Assembly (NCBI GenBank): GCA_002385675.1
Contig: DGDY01000048.1
Coordinates: 1,739-7,905, forward strand
Source of the DNA: Anaerolineales bacterium UBA3940
GTDB lineage: Bacteria > Chloroflexota > Anaerolineae > Aggregatilineales > UBA3940
DNA: 6,167 nt
Direction of reading: 5' to 3'
Part shown: piece by piece, positions 1 to 4,945 of the stretch
How positions within the stretch are numbered: the first letter of the stretch is position 1
Layout: each line of letters starts with the position of its first letter
Notes under the pieces: generated by a model
What the model saw: the letters and a program-made list of their open reading frames with translations, nothing else
Told to the model about the DNA's origin: nothing
Databases searched by the model: none
Position numbers and translations under genes: made by a program

Positions 1-808
1 GCATCAGGTACCATGCTTCGGAGCCTTCGCGGTACTTCTCGACGGGCACGGTCGGGATGGCCTCGGGGTTGGTTTCGACCTCCTCGAACAGCATACGCAG
101 CGTCTGGTAGCTGGCGAGCGTCGGGCGGAGCGCCGCAAACACCACGATGAAGATCAGCGCCAGCAGGCTCAACGTGAGCATCAGCGAGTTGCGGATGTAC
201 TGGGCGTTCTGCGCGTCGACCTCGCCCATGTACATCCCCGCCGCGATGAAGGCGTTCCATTCCGGAATGCCGACCACGTAGGTCACTTTGCGCTCCGGCT
301 GATTGCTGTTCGGGGGTGCGTCGTAATACTCGATATAGCCGGCGCGGTCGTCGCTCGTCGCAATGGCGATCATCTCCTGCATGATCAGCTTGCCGTTCGC
401 GTCCTCAAGCGCCCACTGGTTGGTAAACTCGATCTCCGGTTCGTACGGGTGGACGAGCATCAGGCCGGAGGTCGTGCCCATGAACAGGTAGTTCTCACCG
501 AGCCGGTAGCGGTGTGTGAGGTCGCGGATCAGGATGGCGCCCTCCCGGCGATACTGCTCCATCGAGCGGGTAGGGCTGGTCTCCTGCCGTAGCGGGTCGA
601 GCGCCGCCAGCCCGAGGTCCACCACGCGTTTGACCTCCTGCTCGTGGACCTCGTAAAGGCGCTGTGTGTAGCTGTTAACGAAGTAGGCGACCAGGGCCAG
701 ATAGCCGAGCGCGATCAGCACGATCGCGATGATCACGCGTGTGTAGCTGCTCTCAAGGGAGAGCCAGGGCCCGGTCTTGCGGGGTACGGGGATGAGTGTC
801 GAATCCAT
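1..808 (-). CDS. Cache-domain membrane sensor protein, N-terminal part (cut by window edge)
   Basis: The frame is open from an ATG at 808 to the left edge: 269 codons with no stop, so the C-terminus is missing. Residues 24-44 are a hydrophobic membrane segment (VIIAIVLIALGYLALV). Residues about 50-198 read as a single Cache domain (sCache_2/Cache_2 type), with the family pattern YLFMGTTSGLMLVHP, then ALEDANGKLIMQEMI, GYIEYY, and the closing VGIPEWNAFIAAGMYMGEVD. A second membrane segment lies at about 206-226, followed by a cytoplasmic stretch. This is the usual layout of a transmembrane receptor that binds a small ligand outside the membrane. The output could be a histidine kinase, GGDEF, methyl-accepting or phosphatase domain, but it lies outside the window. 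The start has a GGAAG site 4 bases upstream and follows the stop of the lipoprotein gene after 23 bases, which suggests an operon. The domain call is firm; ligand and output are unknown. Confidence 0.85.
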   Translation of the reverse strand, partial: MDSTLIPVPRKTGPWLSLESSYTRVIIAIVLIALGYLALVAYFVNSYTQRLYEVHEQEVKRVVDLGLAALDPLRQETSPTRSMEQYRREGAILIRDLTHRYRLGENYLFMGTTSGLMLVHPYEPEIEFTNQWALEDANGKLIMQEMIAIATSDDRAGYIEYYDAPPNSNQPERKVTYVVGIPEWNAFIAAGMYMGEVDAQNAQYIRNSLMLTLSLLALIFIVVFAALRPTLASYQTLRMLFEEVETNPEAIPTVPVEKYREGSEAWYLM

Positions 809-831
809 ATCGCTTCCAGAGCTGCGAAGTG

Positions 832-1923
832 TCAATCGGTGAAGGCAAACGAGGCCAGCATCCGGTCGAGGATGGCCCGCGTGTTGGCGTCGAGCGGGCG
901 TCCGCGCGTGATGACACGCAGCGCCACCCGCCGCTCGTCATCATCCGGGTGGAGGAAGATGGCGTACTGCTCGCCGTTAAAATGCTCCTCCATCAAGACC
1001 TCGTAGCCGTTGATCATACGGGTGCGGGGCTCGCCTTCCGGCTCAGGGAACACGAGGCGGAAGCTGTCCATACTGCCGGTGCTCAGCACGAGCGCCACAG
1101 GGACACTGCCGTTTGCGCCGACGAAATCGATGTAGCCGTCAATCGGGTCGTTGTCGAGTGGCTCGCTGACCCAGTCCTCCCGCACCTCCCAGATGGCCGG
1201 ATAGGCGATGTGGAAGTTATGGCTGCTGCGGTAGGTGTTCCAATCGCCGGGGAAGGGCGTGTTGGCCCCTGTTGTGTCCTGTTCCTGTACGTGGACCGTC
1301 GGCACGCTGCCGAAATGCCCGGCGGAATCACCTGCCACGAGGCAGCGTGTGTTGTCGATGCGCCACTTGCCGTCGGACTGCACCAGCTCGACCAGCATCA
1401 CGGCGGGCTGGACGCTGCCGGGGTAGTAGCGGCGGACAAGCACATCGGCCCGCTCGCCTTCGATGTCGTCAAGTTCGTACTCAAGCTTTGTCGGCAGTGG
1501 CTGCCCGCACAGGAACGGGTCGTAGACCTCCTGCTCGTTCCACGTGGCGAGCGTCTGGTCGACCCTGCGCACGAGGTCGGCGGTCAGGTACGGGCGGATG
1601 AACTCGTTTGAACGGTAGGAATAGCGGTCGAGCGGGCTGCCGGGGTAACTGGTGTACCAGTGGTAGAACTCCGCCAGCGTTTCGACCGGGTCGTCGGGGT
1701 GCCTTGGCGTGATCGCCCCGACCGGCTCGCGCGTGAGGACCGGCTCAGGCGTAGGCCGCACGGCGGCGACATCCCCGCAGCCGGTAAGGGCGAGCAGCAA
1801 CCCGATGATACCAATCAGGACGGAGCGGGTAACGGTGTAAGTAGCGGCGTGAATGACGGCAGAGTATCGCGGTCGAGCACAGGTGCTGGTGCCCGGTATG
1901 CCGGGTTGAATGTGACGTTCCAT
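832..1923 (-). CDS. Lipoprotein with DUF3828-like domain and PsbP-like C-terminal domain
   Basis: A 363-residue protein from the ATG at 1923. The hydrophobic segment at 35-47 ends in the lipobox LTGC with Cys49, so export and lipidation by Lgt/signal peptidase II are expected. After a Pro-rich tether, residues about 75-195 resemble DUF3828, an NTF2-like domain of exported proteins: VETLAEFYHWYTSYPGSPLD, then YDPFLCGQ and KWRIDNTRC. Cys139 and Cys194 could form a disulfide. The C-terminal part (about 228-363) begins with YRSSHNFHIAYPAIWEV, the opening pattern of PsbP/MOG1-like domains. Start choice: the frame extends to an ATG at 1968, but that codon overlaps a TATGCT -10-like word and has no ribosome site; the ATG at 1923 has a weak GGTAG 8 bases upstream. 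Even so, 34 residues precede the hydrophobic core, long for a lipoprotein signal. Binding role is unknown; the sensor gene just downstream suggests it may present a signal to it (inference). Confidence 0.8.
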   Translation of the reverse strand: MERHIQPGIPGTSTCARPRYSAVIHAATYTVTRSVLIGIIGLLLALTGCGDVAAVRPTPEPVLTREPVGAITPRHPDDPVETLAEFYHWYTSYPGSPLDRYSYRSNEFIRPYLTADLVRRVDQTLATWNEQEVYDPFLCGQPLPTKLEYELDDIEGERADVLVRRYYPGSVQPAVMLVELVQSDGKWRIDNTRCLVAGDSAGHFGSVPTVHVQEQDTTGANTPFPGDWNTYRSSHNFHIAYPAIWEVREDWVSEPLDNDPIDGYIDFVGANGSVPVALVLSTGSMDSFRLVFPEPEGEPRTRMINGYEVLMEEHFNGEQYAIFLHPDDDERRVALRVITRGRPLDANTRAILDRMLASFAFTD

Positions 1924-1956
1924 TGCGAAATCTACCAGTGACTGTTCTGCCTCAAA

Positions 1957-1969
1957 CAACCCCAGCATA
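1957..1969 (-). promoter_or_regulatory. Possible -10 element for the DUF3828 lipoprotein gene
   Basis: On the minus strand the word TATGCT (1964-1969) matches TATAAT at four of six positions and would start a transcript near 1957, giving a leader of about 34 bases before the ATG at 1923. No convincing -35 hexamer lies 16-18 bases upstream, so this is tentative. It resembles the TACGCT -10 of the divergent promoter nearby. Confidence 0.25.
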
Positions 1970-2049
1970 AATCATTTGGAGCAGTCTCACGCCATGCCAT
2001 CGGGTGGTTTCTGGCCTGGTCAGGTGGGCAGGTGGCGGCATGCGGCGCG

Positions 2050-2078
2050 TTGACGCCTGCCCGGTGCTGTGCTACGCT
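2050..2078 (+). promoter_or_regulatory. Sigma-70-type promoter for the small membrane peptide gene
   Basis: TTGACG (2050-2055), a 17-base spacer, then TACGCT (2073-2078). TG two bases before the -10 gives an extended form (TGCTACGCT). The -35 matches five of six consensus positions and the -10 three of six, with conserved T1, A2 and T6. Predicted start is near 2085, about 44 bases before the ATG at 2129. The GGGCAGG/CCTGCCC inverted arms at 2026-2032 and 2056-2062 flank the -35 and could be an operator, though they may be chance in GC-rich DNA. Confidence 0.55.
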
Positions 2079-2128
2079 GGCTGCTTGCCGGGGCGCGGGC
2101 CTGTTATAGCGTAAGGAGACTGGACTAG

Positions 2129-2218
2129 ATGGAAGGCTTCGTACTTGGCCTGATTCTCGGGCTGGTGGTGCTGGCGCTCCTCGTGGGCTTTGCCGTCATG
2201 AGGGCGCGGCGGCGCTGA
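2129..2218 (+). CDS. 29-residue single-pass membrane peptide
   Basis: The ORF runs ATG to TGA and encodes 29 residues: MEGF, then a continuous hydrophobic stretch of about 20 residues (VLGLILGLVVLALLVGFAVM), then RARRR. One acidic residue at the front and a cluster of Arg at the back predict a single helix with the C-terminus in the cytoplasm by the positive-inside rule. A consensus AAGGAG at 2112-2117 lies 11 bases upstream, a good promoter sits about 50 bases further up, and a strong hairpin follows 20 bases after the stop. This complete transcription unit is the main argument that the gene is real, since it is too short for homology by eye. Tiny one-helix proteins usually act as regulators or accessory subunits of membrane complexes; no partner is evident here. 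The alternative is a short noncoding transcript with a chance ORF. Confidence 0.6.
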   Translation: MEGFVLGLILGLVVLALLVGFAVMRARRR

Positions 2219-2237
2219 GCGCGCTGGCCGAACCATA

Positions 2238-2267
2238 AGGGCGGCGTCCGGTGAGGATCGCCGCCCT
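2238..2267. terminator. GC-rich hairpin between convergent genes
   Basis: Arms AGGGCGGCG (2238-2246) and CGCCGCCCT (2259-2267) pair perfectly over 9 bp. TCC/GGA (2247-2249 with 2255-2257) can extend the stem around a GGTGA loop with one bulged T. It lies 20 bases after the stop of the small peptide gene and 24 bases after the stop of the convergent cyclophilin gene, so it could end transcription from both sides. The T-tract is poor on both strands (CTTCGC on plus, TATGG on minus), so efficiency as an intrinsic terminator is uncertain. Confidence 0.55.
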
Positions 2268-2290
2268 CTTCGCATCTGGATCGGCCCTGC

Positions 2291-2989
2291 CTACCGCTCA
2301 ACCACGCGGATTGTGGCGATGCGGTCGCCGGGCGGCGCGTTGGGGTCTGCCTGTGGGTCGCGTGGGGTCAGCCCTTCGACCACGTCCATCCCCTCGATCA
2401 CCTCACCGAACACGGTGAAGTCCGCGTTCAGGTTGGGCGTCGGGGCGTAGGTGATGAAGAACTGGCTGCCCGTCGTGTTGGGGCGCATGGCGTGCGCCAT
2501 GCTGAGCAGCCCCGCCCGGTCGAACGGAATGCCGTTGCCCGCCTCATGCTGGATGGTGTAGCCCGGCCCGCCCATACCGGTGCCGGTCGGGTCGCCGCCC
2601 TGCGCCACGAAGCCGGGCAACACGCGGTGAAACGTCACGCCATCATAGAAGCCCTGGCAGGCGAGGAAGACAAAGTTGTTGACCGTAATCGGCGCTTCGT
2701 CCGGGTAGAGGTCCAGCACGATCTGGCCGCCGTCCTCCATGGTGATCGTCGCGATGTAGTCCCGCCCCTCGCGGATCACCTGCTCAGGCGCGTCGTAGCT
2801 GTCCGGCGCGTCGGCAGGCGGGTCGCATGAGAAGTCGCTGTCGCCCGCCGCAGCCTGCTCCCCGGCAGGCTCGGCAGCCGGGGGCGCGCCCTCAGAGACG
2901 CCACCTGTATCGGTAGCGCCGCCCGCGCCGCAGGCAGCGGTCAGCAGTAGCACAAGGCTCAGGATGATGGTCAGGCTCAGTGTTCGCAA
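2291..2989 (-). CDS. Cyclophilin-type peptidyl-prolyl cis-trans isomerase lipoprotein
   Basis: Catalyses cis-trans isomerisation of X-Pro bonds, here outside the cytoplasmic membrane, probably in folding of exported proteins. The start is taken as TTG at 2989 because GGAG lies 7 bases upstream and it gives a textbook lipoprotein signal: RTLSLTIILSLVLLLTAAC, lipidated Cys20. The frame also extends to a GTG at 3037, which would add 16 residues before the signal. A Gly/Ala/Glu-rich tether (about 21-60) precedes the cyclophilin domain (about 78-232). Core motifs are intact: NNFVFLACQGFYDGVTFHR, PGFVAQGGDPTGTG, GSQFFIT and FTVFGEV. Catalytic Arg122 (FHR), Gln130 (QGGD) and Phe178 (SQFF) are present. 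The position of human CypA Trp121 is Asn186 here, as in many bacterial forms, so weak cyclosporin binding is expected. Probably the last gene of the group, ending before the hairpin at 2238-2267. Confidence 0.93.
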   Translation of the reverse strand: MRTLSLTIILSLVLLLTAACGAGGATDTGGVSEGAPPAAEPAGEQAAAGDSDFSCDPPADAPDSYDAPEQVIREGRDYIATITMEDGGQIVLDLYPDEAPITVNNFVFLACQGFYDGVTFHRVLPGFVAQGGDPTGTGMGGPGYTIQHEAGNGIPFDRAGLLSMAHAMRPNTTGSQFFITYAPTPNLNADFTVFGEVIEGMDVVEGLTPRDPQADPNAPPGDRIATIRVVER

Positions 2990-3035
2990 GGTTTTACTCC
3001 GTTGGTTTCTGCTGTCGGCTGCCACTGGAACCCCC

Positions 3036-3058
3036 ACCAGCGCCCCGAGGCTGCTGGT
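3036..3058 (-). other. Hairpin in the leader of the cyclophilin gene
   Basis: ACCAGC/GCTGGT (3036-3041 with 3053-3058) and GCC/GGC (3042-3044 with 3049-3051) form a 9-bp stem with a 4-base loop and one bulge. It lies in the 129-base gap between the 84-residue gene and the cyclophilin start. No U-tract follows in the direction of reading, so it is not a standard terminator; it could be an RNA-processing or stability element, or chance. Confidence 0.25.
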
Positions 3059-3118
3059 CAGGAGGGGGGCAAGTAGAGGCCACCGTGTCGTTTCCCTTGT
3101 CTCCTCCGAGATGAAAGC

Positions 3119-3373
3119 CTAATACGCCTCTGCATCGTCCAGGTTGTCCACGTCGGGGACGGCCCGCAGCGCCTTCTCGATGGCGCGCCAGTCCAGCCCG
3201 GCGTCCAGCATGGCGAGCACGTCCGACGGCGCGGCGTGCTTCTCCTTGGCGATGCGGCACGCCCGTTCGATCTCCTGCACGCTGAATCGATCGCTCAGCC
3301 AGCCGAGGACTTCTTCAACCGGCACCCGACAGCGCTTCGCCAGCTCGACGGCCTTTGCGTTGGTGTCTGCCAT
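3119..3373 (-). CDS. Small helical protein of unknown function (84 residues)
   Basis: I do not recognise a named family. The 84-residue product has no signal peptide or membrane segment and should be cytoplasmic. It reads as a chain of short amphipathic helices: AVELAKRCRVPVEEVLGWLS (8-27), then FSVQEIERACRIAKEKH and APSDVLAMLDAGLDWRAIEKAL (30-69), then an acidic tail VDNLDDAEAY. The middle resembles helical modules I recall from Chloroflexota hypothetical proteins, of the form 'G-x-GEI-x2-A...S-x-EEI...SG-x-GW-x-xI', but this is memory, not a search. The start ATG has a perfect AAGGAG at 3387-3392, although the 13-base spacer is long. The gene begins 47 bases after the stop of the DNA glycosylase and is likely co-transcribed with it. 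A small partner or regulator of that enzyme is possible but not shown by the sequence. Confidence 0.75.
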   Translation of the reverse strand: MADTNAKAVELAKRCRVPVEEVLGWLSDRFSVQEIERACRIAKEKHAAPSDVLAMLDAGLDWRAIEKALRAVPDVDNLDDAEAY

Positions 3374-3420
3374 GTTTGTTGTTTTGCTCCTTACTTGGTT
3401 ACCGGCAACAATCCCCTCGA

Positions 3421-4677
3421 TTATAGCGACCCCGCGAGCCTGTCTCCGAATTCAGGCGGGTTGCTGTGCTCGATCACGAGGTACGTTGCCCCATGGGAGG
3501 CCATGAAATCGCGCATGGCAGCGGCGACATCCGCGACGAGCGTCTCGTCCGGCTCGACGCCCGGCTCCAGGTGCAGGTGCTCCAGCCGCATCAGGCCATC
3601 CTTGCGCTCCATCTTCGGGTCGAAGCGGCCCACGAGGCAGCCCCGGTGCAGGATAGCCAGCGAGAAGTAGCCCCAGATGCGGTCTTCGGCTCGCTTGTAG
3701 GCTTCGAGGCGCTGCTCGAACCCCCAGAACTGCTCGTCGCGGCCTCTCGCCCAGAACAGGCTGTCGAACGGGCTGAGGAAGGTGGTGCGCTCGGCGCGGA
3801 GCGCGCCATCGGCGGCCTGCTCAAGCAGGGGGAGGTTGTCGCGGTGGACGATCAGCGCGGCTTCCCGCCCGTCCGCCAGCACACCGCGCACCTCGACTGC
3901 CACGCCCTCCCGCATCATGGCCTCGACGTGCGGCTTCAGCGTGCGCCGGTAGGTGTAAGCGTAGTCGGCGAGTTGCGCAGGCTGGCAGACGCCCAGCGCC
4001 CGCAGTCCCTGCTCGGCGTAAAAGCGATACGCCTCGTCCGCACTGACAGGCGTCGTGTCGACCCAGTCGGGCAGGACGCGCTCGCGCAGGTCGTACACGC
4101 GCTGGAAGTTGACGCGGTTGGCGATCATCAACTCGCCGGCCCCGAACAGGTACTCCAGCGCGCTTTTCGTGGGCTTCCAGTCCCACCAGGGCCCGCGCTT
4201 CGGGCCGTCGTACTGGAAGTCGGCGGCGCGCAATGCGCCCTCCGTCGTGACCCGCTGGCGGACGTACCGCAGCACCTCCTGGTTGTCGGGCTGGTTAAGC
4301 CAGTCGGCCCAGTAACGGGAGGGCTGCTCCTGCCAGCGTTGCATCTCCGGCGTGGAATAGCGGTAGTACTCAAGCGGAATGATCGACGCGGCGTGCCGCC
4401 AGTACTCGAACAGGCAGCGCTCGCCCGGATCGAAGATCAGCCGGTCAAAGTCGGCGGGGTTGTACTGCCCGAACCGGCTCCACAGCACGAGGTACTGGCT
4501 GCGCGCGACGCGGTGCAGCGTGTCGATCTGCACGCAGCCAATCTGCTTGACCATCTCGTGGATCGCCTCCAGCGTGGGTGCTGGCTCGCTGCCGGGCGCG
4601 GCTGCAAGGCCCTGCATGTGGAGCGCCACCGTGCGGAGCGCGTCGAGCGGGTAGGGTGCTTCCCTGCTGGCTGACAT
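3421..4677 (-). CDS. YcaQ/AlkX-type winged-helix DNA glycosylase (HTH_42 family)
   Basis: A 418-residue protein covering the full length of the HTH_42 (PF06224) family. E. coli YcaQ (AlkX) of this family unhooks DNA interstrand crosslinks by cutting the glycosidic bond of N-alkylpurines; relatives such as AlkZ protect producers of azinomycin. The key clue is GCVQIDTLHRVARSQYLVLW: Gln50-Ile-Asp52 is the QxD catalytic motif of the YcaQ-like branch, where the AlkZ branch has QxQ. Other family signatures follow: LFEYWRHAASIIP (about 89-101), GPWWDWKPTKSALEYLFGAGELMI (about 162-185), NRVNFQRVYDLRERVLP, TFLSPFDSLFW (299-309) and the C-terminal RLEHLHLEPGV. The ATG at 4677 is chosen because AGGAGGA ends 3 bases before it; the in-frame ATG at 4698 has no ribosome site and sits almost at the predicted transcription start. 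No antibiotic-biosynthesis genes are nearby, which favours general repair over self-resistance. Family firm, exact substrate inferred. Confidence 0.9.
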   Translation of the reverse strand: MSASREAPYPLDALRTVALHMQGLAAAPGSEPAPTLEAIHEMVKQIGCVQIDTLHRVARSQYLVLWSRFGQYNPADFDRLIFDPGERCLFEYWRHAASIIPLEYYRYSTPEMQRWQEQPSRYWADWLNQPDNQEVLRYVRQRVTTEGALRAADFQYDGPKRGPWWDWKPTKSALEYLFGAGELMIANRVNFQRVYDLRERVLPDWVDTTPVSADEAYRFYAEQGLRALGVCQPAQLADYAYTYRRTLKPHVEAMMREGVAVEVRGVLADGREAALIVHRDNLPLLEQAADGALRAERTTFLSPFDSLFWARGRDEQFWGFEQRLEAYKRAEDRIWGYFSLAILHRGCLVGRFDPKMERKDGLMRLEHLHLEPGVEPDETLVADVAAAMRDFMASHGATYLVIEHSNPPEFGDRLAGSL

Positions 4678-4680
4678 AAT

Positions 4681-4687
4681 TCCTCCT
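4681..4687 (-). promoter_or_regulatory. Strong ribosome binding site deciding the glycosylase start
   Basis: AGGAGGA on the minus strand, separated by ATT from the ATG at 4675-4677. The spacing is short but the match to the anti-Shine-Dalgarno is near perfect. It lies inside the frame of the longer candidate starting at 4698, so it argues for the shorter protein. Confidence 0.6.
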
Positions 4688-4700
4688 GAGGTAGCCATGA

Positions 4701-4722
4701 TAGAACTGGTACAAACGTTCTA
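4701..4722. promoter_or_regulatory. Inverted repeat overlapping the glycosylase -10 (possible operator)
   Basis: TAGAAC (4701-4706) and GTTCTA (4717-4722) are perfect 6-bp inverted arms separated by 10 bases. The right arm is the -10 hexamer itself and the left arm lies just past the predicted start, a position typical of a repressor site. The GAAC/GTTC words recall Gram-positive LexA (DinR) half-sites, but those are spaced by 4 bases, not 12 or so, so the regulator is unknown. Confidence 0.35.
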
Positions 4723-4745
4723 CTTGGATCAGGACGAGTTGTCAA
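4717..4745 (-). promoter_or_regulatory. Sigma-70-type promoter of the glycosylase gene
   Basis: Read on the minus strand: a perfect TTGACA -35 (4740-4745), a 17-base spacer, and TAGAAC as -10 (4717-4722, four of six). Predicted start is near 4710, giving a leader of roughly 33 bases before the ATG at 4677. It probably drives the glycosylase and the 84-residue gene, and perhaps the cyclophilin gene. Confidence 0.6.
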
Positions 4746-4796
4746 GCTTTTACGCATACTGGCAGCCGCCGGTTCTGATTTTAGGGAGTTTTTACG

Positions 4797-4817
4797 ATGA
4801 ATATAGGACTTTTTTAG
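4797..4817 (+). other. Possible six-codon leader ORF
   Basis: ATG at 4797 opens a frame MNIGLF followed by TAG, with AGGGAG about 8 bases upstream, in an AT-rich patch ahead of the plus-strand PRC-barrel lipoprotein gene. Short ORFs like this are common by chance. No attenuator-like hairpin or codon run supports a leader-peptide role, so it is recorded only as a possibility. Confidence 0.15.
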
Positions 4818-4910
4818 AGCCGCGCGGGTATGGTCTGAGGGTGGGTGTACAAGAAGTACCGGCGCTGGCGCTCGCAATGAGTAGCGTTGGAATGGTAGGA
4901 GCTGCGGCGC

Positions 4911-4919
4911 TGGTACAAA
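4911..4919 (+). promoter_or_regulatory. Weak candidate -10 for the PRC-barrel lipoprotein gene
   Basis: TACAAA (4914-4919) matches the -10 at four of six positions, with TG two bases upstream giving an extended form. It would start transcription near 4926, about 20 bases before the GTG. There is no -35 at the right distance (TTGGAA at 4887-4892 is 21 bases away). The rest of 4740-4910 holds no better plus-strand promoter that I can see. Confidence 0.2.
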
Positions 4920-4945
4920 GAACGCCTAGTGTTGGAGGTAGAAGA

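Noticed and set aside
796..1611. Plus-strand ORF of 271 codons opposite the DUF3828 lipoprotein and the start of the Cache sensor gene
   Set aside because: It lies across two minus-strand genes with recognisable domains and a shared operon layout, and its sequence shows no domain or signal of its own.
1985..2010. Sigma-54-like TGGCAT...TGC on the minus strand upstream of the DUF3828 lipoprotein
   Set aside because: The distance between the GG and GC elements does not fit the fixed 10-base spacing needed for sigma-54.
2072..2275. Minus-strand ORF of 67 codons over the small membrane peptide gene
   Set aside because: It reads through the hairpin and the opposite strand of a better-supported transcription unit, and has no ribosome site or recognisable pattern.
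3466..4674. Long plus-strand ORF of 402 codons opposite the DNA glycosylase
   Set aside because: It is the antisense shadow of a gene with clear family motifs on the minus strand. It has no ribosome site, and its Val/Leu/Arg/His-rich composition is typical of reversed high-GC codons.
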